Both the position numbers and the translations under genes were made by a program. The notes beneath the pieces are model-generated. The model was given only the letters and a program-made list of their open reading frames with translations. It did no database searches and was not told where the DNA came from. Positions 27,870 to 40,588 of a stretch of DNA of 64,000 nt are shown piece by piece. Position 1 is the first letter of the stretch. Each line of letters opens with the position of its first letter. The stretch comes from Vibrio vulnificus NBRC 15645 = ATCC 27562 (GTDB lineage: Bacteria; Pseudomonadota; Gammaproteobacteria; Enterobacterales; Vibrionaceae): assembly GCF_002224265.1 (NCBI RefSeq), contig NZ_CP012881.1:1860001-1924000 (forward strand), read 5' to 3'.

Positions 27870-29000
27870 ATGAAGATTGAGCAAATTGTATGGCAAGAAG
27901 GTCATTGGCAAGGTTTATCTTCCTCTAGCCAACTAGATAGCATAAATACATTAATCATCGTGTTTGGACGAGCGAGTGATGCGTCGCTTGTGCAGTTAAG
28001 TGCAAAGATGCCCCACTCCCAAGTCATAGGTTGTAGCACAGCAGGAGAAATTATTGACAATACGATTCTTGAAAATGCTGTCGTTGCAACCATCATACTA
28101 TTTGAAAAGTCGACAATTCATCTAGCGAGTGCACACATCGAAGAAGGAGTGAGAACAAGTTTCAACATCGGAGTTCAGTTAGGTCAGGAGTTATCTTCTC
28201 ACAAGGATAATTTAAAACACGTCTTTGTTCTGAGTGATGGATTGCTCATTAACGGGGGCCATCTTGTTGAAGGTTTTCATTCTGTCTTGCCGAAAAACAT
28301 TAAAGTGACTGGTGGTTTAGCGGGCGATGGTGAGCGGTTTGAACAGACTACTGTAATTTTTGGAAACCGATCCAGTTCTGGGCTTGTGGTCGCGTTAGGG
28401 TTGTATGGTGAGCAATTGTCGGTGGGTTATGGTTCACGTGGTGGTTGGTGTCCTTTTGGCATGGAAAGAAAGGTAACACGTTCAACCGATAATGTTCTCT
28501 ATGAGCTCGATGATCAGGATGCTTTGTCTATATACAAAACGTATTTAGGAGACTTAGCACAAGAACTGCCCGCTAGCGGTTTGCGATTTCCCCTAGAGAT
28601 CAGTGTACCTGGTCAAGAGATAAAACTTGTGCGTACTTTACTCGCGATTGATGAGACACAAGGATCGATAACATTTGCGGGTAATGTACCCAAAGGCGTC
28701 ACTGCTAAATTGATGAGAGCCAGTTCAGAATCGCTTATTGAGGGAGCACGTAATGCCGCGAGTTTGTGTCATCACGATAGTTCATCCCCGGCCTTGGCCA
28801 TCTTAATCAGTTGTGTAGGAAGGCGCTTACTCTTGAGGCAGTTGGCTGAAGACGAGGTTGAGGCGGTGAGCGAAGAGTTAGGCGAAAATACTCGGGTATG
28901 CGGTTTTTACTCTTATGGTGAGATTGCCCCTAGCTCGGAGGAAGGAAGCGCAGATCTGCATAATCAAACCATGACCATTACTACTCTGTCGGAAATGTAG
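27870..29000 (+). CDS. FIST domain sensor protein, NosP-like
   Basis: A 376-aa soluble protein with FIST_N (about residues 25-205) and FIST_C (about 210-360) domains. Family marks include VIGCSTAGEI (N domain), VTGGLAGDGERF, FGNRSSSGLVVALGLYG, and CGFYSYGEIAP near the end. FIST proteins of the NosP group bind heme and nitric oxide and control a neighbouring signalling enzyme; this is known for several gamma-proteobacteria and is inferred here. The ATG at 27870 follows GGGATGGGGG. The stop is one base before the start of the diguanylate cyclase gene, so the two are co-translated. Small-molecule binding other than NO cannot be excluded. Confidence 0.85.
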   Translation: MKIEQIVWQEGHWQGLSSSSQLDSINTLIIVFGRASDASLVQLSAKMPHSQVIGCSTAGEIIDNTILENAVVATIILFEKSTIHLASAHIEEGVRTSFNIGVQLGQELSSHKDNLKHVFVLSDGLLINGGHLVEGFHSVLPKNIKVTGGLAGDGERFEQTTVIFGNRSSSGLVVALGLYGEQLSVGYGSRGGWCPFGMERKVTRSTDNVLYELDDQDALSIYKTYLGDLAQELPASGLRFPLEISVPGQEIKLVRTLLAIDETQGSITFAGNVPKGVTAKLMRASSESLIEGARNAASLCHHDSSSPALAILISCVGRRLLLRQLAEDEVEAVSEELGENTRVCGFYSYGEIAPSSEEGSADLHNQTMTITTLSEM

Positions 29001-29001
29001 T

Positions 29002-30429
29002 ATGCATCGCTTACTGCAGCGACAGCTCAGAAAAGTATTTCCGCAAGGTCTTCCCGATGACCCTAAAATTCAATTGTTGGTTGAGTTGGTGGAGTCTGGC
29101 TATCAATCCTTCTCAGAGCAACTCACGATATTAGAGCGTTCACTAGATATCAGTAGTGATGAGCTCAATCAACGCAATCAAACCTTAAATTCGATTTTGG
29201 ACTCTTTGCCTGACATGAGTTTATGGATGGACAGAGATGGCATTATTCGAGATGTCCGAATTGGTCATTTTGACCCTCCACTACTTAGCCCTGATACCAA
29301 TACGGATTGCATTTTTGAGCTCCCTTTCATCAAAGCATCTAGCGAGTTTCAAGCTTTTCTTGAGAACTACCAAACACGTGGTGGAAGAAGCGAAGATATC
29401 GCATTTCAGTTGAACAACAACGAATATAGAGTGAGGGCGAACATTACAGCCGTTGGGAATCACCGTTGGCTGCTTGTATTACAAGACATCTACCTGCGTA
29501 AAAAGCTCGAAGAGATGCAATACCTGCGTTTACAACAATCGAAACGTGCTGAAAAACAGCTACAGCAGCTCGTAAACTCAGCCCCTATTGGTATTTTGAT
29601 TTGCGATCTTCGATTGAATATTTTGATGACGAATGATTTCATTTGTCACCTATTTGGTATGTCTGAGCAAGATGTGTTGTCCCACCATCCAATGGATTTT
29701 ATCTCTTTGCGCAGCCGGGAGTTATTCCAGCGTTATATTCAAAAAACCATTAACGAACAAGATAGTCAGGAAATTACCCGTGCGGATTTGTTACTCATGC
29801 TGCCGGAAAAGAAAGATATTCCGATTGAGATGGCCTTCAGTCGCTTGGTTTTTGAAGGCAAACCTATGATCATCATGTCGATCACCGATATCAGTGAACG
29901 TAAAAAACTCGAAGCCATGTTGCGTAATCTGGCTGCGACCGATCCGCTTACTGGTGCATTTAATCGCCGTAGTTTTATCGAGCAAGCTGAAAAATCGATC
30001 AGAACGTGTCAACGTTGGAGCTGTCCACTGTCAATCATGATCCTAGATATCGATCACTTTAAAAAATTCAACGATAGCTATGGTCATGCCGCTGGTGACT
30101 TGGTTCTTGTTGAACTTGTTAAGATGGCTGATCTCTCAACACGAGAAATAGATGTTATCGGTCGTTTAGGAGGAGAAGAGTTCGCCGTTGTGTTACCGGG
30201 ATTAGGCGAAAAGGAAGCATTTGACGTGGCTAATCGATTACGAAGCGTTGTGGAAAACATGCAAGTCCACTATGAACAGCAACTGTTACAAATGACCATT
30301 AGCATTGGCGTGGCAACATTGCAGCCGTCGGAGCTTAACACACCTCTCGAACAATTGATGAAACAGGCTGATGAATGCCTCTATCATGCAAAAGCGCATG
30401 GTCGGAACTGTGTAATCGCGTCCCAGTAA
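29002..30429 (+). CDS. PAS-PAS-GGDEF diguanylate cyclase
   Basis: A 475-aa cytosolic enzyme predicted to make cyclic di-GMP from two GTP. The N-terminal helices (1-60) carry LTILERSLDISSDELNQRN, probably a coiled coil. Two PAS-like regions follow: about 62-170 (degenerate) and 186-298 (LVNSAPIGILICDLRLNIL). The GGDEF domain (about 310-475) has the active-site variant GGEEF at about 390-394. The inhibitory I-site is present: REID five residues before GGEEF. DHFKKFNDSYGHAAGD contributes the GTP and metal pocket. No membrane segment is seen, so input probably comes from the FIST partner and the PAS domains. The gene starts one base after the FIST stop. Confidence 0.92.
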   Translation: MHRLLQRQLRKVFPQGLPDDPKIQLLVELVESGYQSFSEQLTILERSLDISSDELNQRNQTLNSILDSLPDMSLWMDRDGIIRDVRIGHFDPPLLSPDTNTDCIFELPFIKASSEFQAFLENYQTRGGRSEDIAFQLNNNEYRVRANITAVGNHRWLLVLQDIYLRKKLEEMQYLRLQQSKRAEKQLQQLVNSAPIGILICDLRLNILMTNDFICHLFGMSEQDVLSHHPMDFISLRSRELFQRYIQKTINEQDSQEITRADLLLMLPEKKDIPIEMAFSRLVFEGKPMIIMSITDISERKKLEAMLRNLAATDPLTGAFNRRSFIEQAEKSIRTCQRWSCPLSIMILDIDHFKKFNDSYGHAAGDLVLVELVKMADLSTREIDVIGRLGGEEFAVVLPGLGEKEAFDVANRLRSVVENMQVHYEQQLLQMTISIGVATLQPSELNTPLEQLMKQADECLYHAKAHGRNCVIASQ

Positions 30430-30441
30430 GGACTGTAATGT

Positions 30442-30466
30442 AAAAAAGGGCTGTTGCCAGCCCTTC
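30442..30466 (-). terminator. Rho-independent terminator of nhaP (shared stem)
   Basis: AAGGGCTG / CAGCCCTT with a four-base loop. Read on the minus strand it is followed by six T; on the plus strand the tail is weaker. It separates the convergent cyclase and antiporter genes. Confidence 0.8.
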
Positions 30467-30470
30467 TCAA

Positions 30471-31805
30471 TTATGATGAAAGCGATTGTTGATTCACTTT
30501 ACTTTCTGATTCTACTTTGTTTTGTTCTTCAAAATCGATTTGTGCTTTCTTCGCTTTCTCAATCATTGGAGTGATGGTTGAGCCCTGAACCAATATTGAA
30601 AAAACCACCACCGCGTAGGTCATTACCAGAATAATCTCTTTCACGTCGATGAGCTTATCTGGAATAACCCAGATACCCGATGGAATTGAGAGTGCCATCG
30701 CTAAGGCTAAACCACCGCGCAATCCACCCCAAGTGAGGATTTTAATTGACCACGGGTTGTAGCGACGAAAGCGATTAAAGCCGATGTATGAGAGAAAGAC
30801 GCTGAGGTAGCGAGCTGCTAATACAAGAGGGATGGCAATTGCCATTAAGATCCAGTCCTCTTGGTGGAACTTAAACAGCAACATCGACATACCAATCAGA
30901 AGGAAAAGCACACCGTTCAGAAACTCATCAACGAGCTCCCAGAAATGGTCGAGATGATCTTCACTCTCTTTAGAGAAGCCGATGAAGCGCGTCCAGTTAC
31001 CAATCATAATGCCAGAAACCACCATGGCTAAAGGACCTGAAACATGGAGCACTTCTGCAAAAGCATAGCCTGCTGTTGGAATGCCAATAGTGAGTAGTAG
31101 CTCCATTGAGTGGTCATCTGTGGCACAGATAAGATAATGGAAGAGTAACCCCAACGCGAAACCATACAAAATACCGCCGATCGCTTCCTGGATAAACAGC
31201 ATGGTGACGCTGCCTACCGTGGGGGTTTCGTGGCCAAATGCGATGGTAAACAAAGTCACAAAAATCACGAGACCAAAGCCATCATTGAACAGTGATTCAC
31301 CTTCAATCTGGGTTGAGATTCGACGCGGTGCCTTGAGTTTTTTCACGATGGCTAAAACGGCTATCGGGTCGGTCGGTGAAATGAGTGCACCGAAAAGCAG
31401 GCAGTAAATCAGATCAAACTGAATGCCAATGAGCTGGCAAATGCCATAAAGAGCAAAACCAATAAAGAAAGTAGAGAAAAGTGTCGCTCCTAAGGCTAAC
31501 ACGGTAATTTCCCATTTTTGATCTTTAAGATTGGGTAGTTTGATGCCTAAACCACCGGCAAACAATAAGAAGCCCAAAATACCTTTGAGGAGGAAATCTT
31601 CAAAGTCGATGCTCGACATGGTTTGTGTAGCGATTTCAGTTAAGTGGAACCAGTTGTTCTGACCAGCAATTAAAATAAGTAATGAGAGCACCATTGAACC
31701 CGCGGTAATCGCGATGGTAGTCTGCATTTTGCCTATCTTGCTGTTTACAAAAGCAATCAGCATTGCTGCAGCGGATAGAAAGCAGAGAGTATAGTAGACC
31801 GACAT
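30471..31805 (-). CDS. NhaP-type (CPA1) sodium/proton antiporter
   Basis: An inner-membrane cation/proton antiporter of about 444 aa with 11-12 hydrophobic spans. The core signature is clear: GALISPTDPIAVLAIVKK and EGESLFNDGFGLVIF, the Asp-containing CPA1 ion site. A soluble tail rich in Lys and Glu (about residues 412-444) follows the last span. ATG 31805 is preferred, with GAGAAC upstream; the frame can be extended to a TTG at 31826. It is divergent from metH. The ion (Na+, K+ or Li+) cannot be told from sequence alone. Confidence 0.9.
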   Translation of the reverse strand: MSVYYTLCFLSAAAMLIAFVNSKIGKMQTTIAITAGSMVLSLLILIAGQNNWFHLTEIATQTMSSIDFEDFLLKGILGFLLFAGGLGIKLPNLKDQKWEITVLALGATLFSTFFIGFALYGICQLIGIQFDLIYCLLFGALISPTDPIAVLAIVKKLKAPRRISTQIEGESLFNDGFGLVIFVTLFTIAFGHETPTVGSVTMLFIQEAIGGILYGFALGLLFHYLICATDDHSMELLLTIGIPTAGYAFAEVLHVSGPLAMVVSGIMIGNWTRFIGFSKESEDHLDHFWELVDEFLNGVLFLLIGMSMLLFKFHQEDWILMAIAIPLVLAARYLSVFLSYIGFNRFRRYNPWSIKILTWGGLRGGLALAMALSIPSGIWVIPDKLIDVKEIILVMTYAVVVFSILVQGSTITPMIEKAKKAQIDFEEQNKVESESKVNQQSLSS

Positions 31806-31931
31806 ACAGTTCTCTATTTGTAACAATTTGTGAACGAAATTCTCCTCGTTTGATGAGCAAATAGCAATCTCTTTTTCCTAGTAAAATGGTCCAATAAGAT
31901 TGCAGGCAAAATAGTCAAAATTAGTGTTTTT

Positions 31932-31947
31932 AGACGTCTAGACTCCT
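31932..31947 (+). promoter_or_regulatory. MetJ operator (met box) upstream of metH
   Basis: AGACGTCT, the exact eight-base met-box consensus, is followed directly by AGACTCCT, a half-matching second box. Tandem met boxes bind the MetJ-SAM repressor. The pair lies 52 bases before the metH start and is the expected place for methionine repression. Confidence 0.7.
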
Positions 31948-31998
31948 GAAAATTGTGTGATAGGATGTCGATATTAGAAAAAGGAATGAGGCGGTATT

Positions 31999-35679
<3,681 letters not shown>

Positions 35680-35701
35680 TACTGGCCAGCGTTGAGAAAA
35701 A

Positions 35702-35729
35702 GAAAAGGTCACAGCGATGTGACCTTTTC
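35702..35729 (+). terminator. Bidirectional terminator between metH and lysC
   Basis: AAAAGGTCAC / GTGACCTTTT with a six-base loop; T tracts follow on both strands, so it can serve metH and the convergent lysC. Confidence 0.85.
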
Positions 35730-35760
35730 TCTTTGGATCAATGTGATCTTAAAACGATGT

Positions 35761-37110
35761 TTAGCGCTCAAAAAGATCTTGATGCAGTTTTTGGATCACA
35801 CTCTTTGAGTCGTGAGCATCGACTAAGAAGCAAAGGTTGTGATCACTTGCCCCGTAGCAGATCATACGTAAATTGAAATCCCCTAAGGTGCTGAAGACTT
35901 CTTTAGCGTAACCCTTGGTTTCCATATGGTTACCAATCAATGCCACCAAACACAGATTGTGTTCAACTTCGACCGTACACAGTTCTTCCAGTTCTTGACG
36001 AGCGGCTTGTGGTAGCTCAGGTGCACCACCAGAAGTATCCGTTTTGTCTAGAGTGAGGGAAACGCTGATTTCTGATGTGGTGATCAAATCCACGGAGATT
36101 TTGTGTTTCGCGAGAATTTCAAACACTTTGGCAAGAAAGCCGTATGCATGGAACATCTTCGCACTGCGTAACGTCACCATGGTTTGGTTGCAGCGCAGCG
36201 CTAATGCACGGAAAAGTGGTGAACTCTGAGCTTCGTGGCGAATCCAAGTACCGCCTTTTTCTGGCTCTTTTGACGATCCGACAAAAACGGGAATGTCGTG
36301 ACGAAGGGCTGGAACGAGGGTTGAAGGGTGCAGGATTTTTGCACCAAAGTTCGCCATTTCAGACGCTTCTGCAAAGCTGATTTCTGGAATTGGCGCCGCT
36401 TTCGCTGCAATGCGCGGATCCGTGGTGTAAATCCCAGGGACGTCAGTCCAAATTTCTAACCCGGTTGCTTTCAACCCTTCAGCTATCAAGGCCGCACTGT
36501 AGTCACTACCACCACGACCTAAGGTGGTGGTATTGCCTTCCTCATCCGATCCGATGAAGCCTTGAGTCACTACCACGTAATCGCGGCAAAGTGGCAAAAG
36601 CTTCTCTTGCGCCAGCTCTGCAATCTTCGCCACGTCCGGCTCTGCGCGGCCAAAGTTGTCGTCTGTGCGTAGCACCTCTCGAATATCAAATCGCACTGCA
36701 TTGACACCGCGTTCACGCATCAACTGGGCCAGAATATGGGTCGACATCAACTCGCCACACGCGACCAAGTGGTCGGTGAGTTTATTGCTGGCTTGAATGG
36801 ATGCCGCTTCAGCAAGGCTAGTAATGGTATCAAGAATCGCATACACCTCTGCTGCCGCTTCGGTGGCATCTTCCAATTGATTGAGAATCGCATCATGAAT
36901 TTCAGCCAATTGGGCTAGAAGTTCAGCGCGTCTTTCTTGTGATTGAACACCATTGGCTAACTCTACCAATAGGTTAGTGACACCAGTGCATGCACTGCTT
37001 ACGACTAAGCGTGTCTCTGGATTGTTTTCAATAATGGCCGAGCAACGACTCATTGCCTCAAAGTTTGCAACACTTGTTCCACCAAATTTCGCTACATTCA
37101 ATGCGCTCAC
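35761..37110 (-). CDS. lysC: Lysine-sensitive aspartate kinase III type
   Basis: LysC phosphorylates aspartate, the first step to lysine, threonine and methionine. From GTG 37110 the protein is 449 aa, exactly the E. coli LysC length; GGGAG lies seven bases upstream, and longer in-frame starts would run into the leader. Motifs: NVAKFGGTSVANF at the N-terminus, TLGRGGSDYSAALIAE (about 200-215), and EVWTDVPG-like LEIWTDVPGIYTTDPR. Two ACT regions follow (about 305-449) with ITTSEISVSLTLD and the final LIGNHM segment. A monofunctional enzyme without a homoserine dehydrogenase part. It is preceded by a lysine riboswitch, which supports the lysine-specific isozyme. Confidence 0.96.
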   Translation of the reverse strand: MSALNVAKFGGTSVANFEAMSRCSAIIENNPETRLVVSSACTGVTNLLVELANGVQSQERRAELLAQLAEIHDAILNQLEDATEAAAEVYAILDTITSLAEAASIQASNKLTDHLVACGELMSTHILAQLMRERGVNAVRFDIREVLRTDDNFGRAEPDVAKIAELAQEKLLPLCRDYVVVTQGFIGSDEEGNTTTLGRGGSDYSAALIAEGLKATGLEIWTDVPGIYTTDPRIAAKAAPIPEISFAEASEMANFGAKILHPSTLVPALRHDIPVFVGSSKEPEKGGTWIRHEAQSSPLFRALALRCNQTMVTLRSAKMFHAYGFLAKVFEILAKHKISVDLITTSEISVSLTLDKTDTSGGAPELPQAARQELEELCTVEVEHNLCLVALIGNHMETKGYAKEVFSTLGDFNLRMICYGASDHNLCFLVDAHDSKSVIQKLHQDLFER

Positions 37111-37235
37111 GGCATTTCTCCCACGACTTCCGAAAAATATTAACCGTTGGTAATCCAACATCCGATGTTTGTTTTGGTGAGGAAAGGGGCAGAGCGGTTT
37201 AGAGAGGTCAGTTTGAATAATCAGAAAATCCATCT

Positions 37236-37405
37236 CAGAAGCTCTTCATCAGGCTGAGCTGATGACAGTTGATGGGACTCAACCCAAGTCAACCGACAGA
37301 TCAAATCCTGCAATTTTGATCTACCTCGGCACTACTCCCCCTGAATGTTCTGTGTTGGAGTTGCGGCTCCACAAAACATCTGCCTGGGCAGTGCTCCTCT
37401 TCTGC
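37236..37405 (-). ncRNA. Lysine riboswitch (L box) upstream of lysC
   Basis: Read on the minus strand, the leader shows the lysine-aptamer core in order: AGAAGAGGAGC, CTGCCC, a GTGGAGCC hairpin, CAGGGGGAGTAGTGCCGAGG, then two further hairpins ending CATCAGCTC and AGCTTCTG. The outer helix P1 pairs CAGAAG (37399-37404) with CTTCTG (37236-37241). The order and core bases follow the E. coli lysC riboswitch. The start codon is 125 bases beyond, leaving room for an expression platform; a small hairpin GTTGG-ATTA-CCAAC (about 37136-37149) lies there but no classical terminator is obvious. Confidence 0.9.
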
Positions 37406-37418
37406 AAAAAGCTTAAAC

Positions 37419-37447
37419 ATTGAACGTTTTTCACACTCCAATGTCAA
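37419..37447 (-). promoter_or_regulatory. Probable lysC promoter
   Basis: On the minus strand TTGACA (37442-37447) and TTCAAT (37419-37424) are 17 bases apart. Transcription would start near 37412, just before the riboswitch aptamer. Confidence 0.6.
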
Positions 37448-37624
37448 CGCTTAATTCGATCTTGATTGAAAGTTTTTATTAACAAATTTGTGACACTGGT
37501 TTGACCTCTAAGACTGTCGGCTAATTGCTGTCGTTGCTCGTTTGCTTTAGTGTGGAGAAACATAATTTGCATTAAAACGATTACGCTGTCCGTTAACCTT
37601 TTTCACGCTTAGCAAGGAGCCGGT

Positions 37625-38746
37625 ATGTCAATTCAAAGCTTTATTCCACCACGTCGTATTTTAATGGGGCCAGGACCGTCTGATATTTCCCCGCAAGTAC
37701 TACAAGCACTAAGCCGCCCAACGGTTGGGCACTTGGATCCGTTGTTTATTCAGATGATGGATGAGCTCAAACAACTGCTTAAATACGCCTTTCAAACTGA
37801 GAATGATTTTACCATTGCAGTTTCTGCACCAGGTAGTGCGGGAATGGAAGCGTGCTTTGTGAACCTGATTGAGCCGGGAGATAAAGTCATCGTCTGCCGC
37901 AATGGGGTGTTTGGTGAGCGCATGCGTGAAAATGTCATTCGTGCTGGCGGAGAGGCGGTATTAGTGGATGATGAATGGGGAACGCCAGTCTCGGTTGAGA
38001 AGGTCGAGCAGGCCTTAACGCAACATCCGGATAGCAAAATTTTGGCTTTTGTTCATGCAGAAACATCGACAGGCGCAAGAAGTGATGCGGAGACATTGGG
38101 GAAATTAGCAAAACAATATGGTGTGCTGACGATTGTTGATACGGTCACTTCGCTGGGAGGTATCCCGCTTAAAGTCGATGAATGGCAACTTGATGCTGTG
38201 TATTCCGGTAGTCAAAAATGTCTGTCTTGTGTCCCTGGTCTTGCTCCTGTGACGTTTTCTTCTGCCGCCATTGAGAAAATTCAATCACGCAAAACACCCG
38301 TGCAAAGCTGGTTCTTAGACCAAAGCTTAGTGTTAGGGTATTGGAGTGGGGAAGGAAAACGCAGTTATCATCATACTGCCCCCGTTAATAGCTTGTATTC
38401 ACTGCACGAAGCGTTGTTGATGCTGAAAAATGAAGGCTTGGAGAACGCTTGGGCACGGCATGAAGAAATGCACAACAAGCTGAAAGCAGGTCTCGAAAAG
38501 CTGGGTTTCCAATTTGTGGTGGATGAAGAGTACCGTTTGCCTCAATTAAACGCGATCTATGTGCCTGAAGGTATCGATGAAGCGAAAGTGCGTAGCCATT
38601 TGCTTGAAACTTATAACTTGGAAATTGGCGCTGGTCTGGGAGCGCTCGCTGGTAAAGCGTGGCGTATAGGCTTGATGGGTTACGGTGCGAGAGAGGAAAA
38701 TGTCGCGTTATGTTTAAGAACGCTTGAAGAGTCGCTCACTCAATAG
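37625..38746 (+). CDS. Class V aminotransferase, alanine-glyoxylate/serine-pyruvate type
   Basis: A PLP-dependent aminotransferase of 373 aa. Family features: an N-terminal RILMGPGPSDISPQVL and GHLDPLF, cofactor-binding SAPGSAGMEA and HAETSTGARSD, the Asp of IVDTVTSLGG, and the Schiff-base lysine in VYSGSQKCLSCVPGLAP (about residue 199). C-terminal GAGLGALAGKAWRIGLMG is typical for alanine-glyoxylate aminotransferases. An AAGGAG site stands nine bases before the ATG. It is divergent from lysC and shares its intergenic region. The exact amino donor cannot be told from sequence. Confidence 0.92.
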   Translation: MSIQSFIPPRRILMGPGPSDISPQVLQALSRPTVGHLDPLFIQMMDELKQLLKYAFQTENDFTIAVSAPGSAGMEACFVNLIEPGDKVIVCRNGVFGERMRENVIRAGGEAVLVDDEWGTPVSVEKVEQALTQHPDSKILAFVHAETSTGARSDAETLGKLAKQYGVLTIVDTVTSLGGIPLKVDEWQLDAVYSGSQKCLSCVPGLAPVTFSSAAIEKIQSRKTPVQSWFLDQSLVLGYWSGEGKRSYHHTAPVNSLYSLHEALLMLKNEGLENAWARHEEMHNKLKAGLEKLGFQFVVDEEYRLPQLNAIYVPEGIDEAKVRSHLLETYNLEIGAGLGALAGKAWRIGLMGYGAREENVALCLRTLEESLTQ

Positions 38747-38763
38747 TCTTTGGTCAATGAACA

Positions 38764-38799
38764 ATAAAAAAGCGAAGCTGGTGAGCTTCGCTTTTTTAT
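38764..38799 (+). terminator. Rho-independent terminator between the aminotransferase and pglL
   Basis: AAAAAAGCGAAGCT / AGCTTCGCTTTTTT with a four-base loop; symmetrical, so it can act on both strands. Confidence 0.92.
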
Positions 38800-38810
38800 T
38801 ACACGACAAA

Positions 38811-40574
38811 TTACTGACTGGATGAAACGGAGTTAGACAATGCCGCCGACGGTGGTTGATAGTGAATGTTGCTAAAGTCGTTTTTAGGGAAGAGGAACTC
38901 AGCTTCCGCCTTTACTTGTTCTGCCTTACTCAAATCGTCAAGCCCTTGGTAGGCTAAGATCAAATTGGAATAAAACGCAGGTCTTGGCTTGGTCTTAATG
39001 ATCTCAAGGGACCAATCGATATAAGGTTGAATCAGCTTAGCGTCCTGTGTTGCTAAACCAATATTGAGGTAGGTGCTGTAGACATCCCAGTCGAAGCGAT
39101 CTTTCCACACTACGGGGTTGGTGACGCGTTGTAAGAGCTCTGGATTAACCGGGCGAGTGGTTTCAAACTTGGTCAGCACGTAGTTAGTATGCAGGGCGCT
39201 CAGCATGTAGAAAGTGGTCAGTATCGGCACCACTAAACTGGCGACTCGTAACGCCGTTTTACTGATGCGAGAAAAACTTACGCTTTTGACTTTCGCTACA
39301 CGTTGATCAACCCAATAGATGAGCATGATGAAGATCAGCCAGTGTGCCGCGGAGTGATAAAAAGGGTACTCCAGTTGACTGTGAAGTACGATCGGCACAA
39401 ACAAGGCAAACATGGCCAAACGCGTGCCTTTCTTGGCACTGTAGATTCGGTTCAATACCAAAATGGCGGCGAGAAAAATCCCCAATAGCGGAACCAGCCC
39501 GCCTTCTACGCCCCAATAGAGCAGCTCGTTATGTGGATGATCCATCGCTGGAAGTGCTGGTGGATATTGCTTGTTGAGCAAGTGCTGCCTTGCCGTGTAC
39601 AAGGTGTAGGCAGACTCAAAATTGCCGTAACCGTAACCAGTGAAGGGCTTCTCTATCAGCATATCGAGTGCTTGCGGGAAGGTATAGGCTCTTGCTGATT
39701 CTAAGTTGGTTTTCTGCCCCGCCAAATTGCTCTCGGTGCTGTGAAGTAGTGCACCGGATAAGCTTAACCCCAGAATAATTGACCCCAGCCAACCCCAAAA
39801 ACGAATTTTAGTACCAAATCGGTAGAGATAGGGCAGCAGCAAAAGAGTGGCAATCATGGCGGCTAGCCAACCGGTACGAGAGGCTAACACCACGATCAAA
39901 GGGACTGTGAGCAGTGGAAGCAAATAGAGTAAAGTGATTTCGCTCAGATGCTTATTGTATTTGTGTGGTTGTCTCGCTAGTAGGTAGCCAGAAATAATTA
40001 ACCCTGTTGCAAGAAAGCTTGCCATCACATTGGGCTGCTGGAATATACCATAGGGTCGATTTGACAGCGTGTCATACCCCATCCAATTACCGGGTTTGAG
40101 CCAAAGGAACTGGTAATAGCCGATGAAGGACTCGACCACGACTGCCAATACGATGAGCCATAACAAGCGTTGTTTGTGTTTATTACTAAAGCTGAATTGT
40201 TGCAGCAACACAAAGAAGCCAAAGCCAGCCCAGAGACCAACTAAGCGACCCACTGACTGCATGTAGTGACTGTTGGCATAAAAAAGTGGCACGGTCAGAA
40301 TGAGACAACTGACAAATAGGCCAATGGTCAGTTTGGAATAACGTAAAGATTGCTGACTAGCAAGTTGGTAGCAACCCAGAGCAAAGACAAAGGAGAACGC
40401 AATCCAAGTGGTTGGGTTGAAAGAGAGCGCAAGCCCTGCGCCTCCAGGATTGGGCATAAAGAAATGCATAGCGACGAGAAAGAGGATCGCCAGTGCCAGT
40501 AAAAACTTTTTGTTGAGAGGCACTTGTGCCTTAGGTTCTGCTAATTGCGTACCGCTTACGTGTATCGTTGCCAT
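38811..40574 (-). CDS. pglL: PglL-family O-oligosaccharyltransferase (Wzy_C)
   Basis: An inner-membrane enzyme of 587 aa that transfers lipid-linked glycan to Ser/Thr of exported proteins, often pilins. About 11-12 hydrophobic segments are seen. The N-terminal PglL hallmark MHFFMPNPGGAGLALSFNP is present (about residues 36-54). The large periplasmic loop has the ligase motif MDHPHNELLYWGVEGG (about 343-358) after FTGYGYGNFESAY. A soluble tail (about 470-587) with TPR-like helices follows. The place next to uvrA and lysC matches the V. cholerae PglL locus (VC0393). Its natural targets here are not known. An O-antigen ligase role is the alternative, but the N-terminal PNPGG motif argues for PglL. 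Confidence 0.88.
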   Translation of the reverse strand: MATIHVSGTQLAEPKAQVPLNKKFLLALAILFLVAMHFFMPNPGGAGLALSFNPTTWIAFSFVFALGCYQLASQQSLRYSKLTIGLFVSCLILTVPLFYANSHYMQSVGRLVGLWAGFGFFVLLQQFSFSNKHKQRLLWLIVLAVVVESFIGYYQFLWLKPGNWMGYDTLSNRPYGIFQQPNVMASFLATGLIISGYLLARQPHKYNKHLSEITLLYLLPLLTVPLIVVLASRTGWLAAMIATLLLLPYLYRFGTKIRFWGWLGSIILGLSLSGALLHSTESNLAGQKTNLESARAYTFPQALDMLIEKPFTGYGYGNFESAYTLYTARQHLLNKQYPPALPAMDHPHNELLYWGVEGGLVPLLGIFLAAILVLNRIYSAKKGTRLAMFALFVPIVLHSQLEYPFYHSAAHWLIFIMLIYWVDQRVAKVKSVSFSRISKTALRVASLVVPILTTFYMLSALHTNYVLTKFETTRPVNPELLQRVTNPVVWKDRFDWDVYSTYLNIGLATQDAKLIQPYIDWSLEIIKTKPRPAFYSNLILAYQGLDDLSKAEQVKAEAEFLFPKNDFSNIHYQPPSAALSNSVSSSQ

Positions 40575-40588
40575 AACGTGAATCTTAA

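Noticed and set aside
31860..31998. A SAM or cobalamin riboswitch before metH.
   Set aside because: No conserved aptamer core is found, and the leader is too short; a MetJ box is seen instead.
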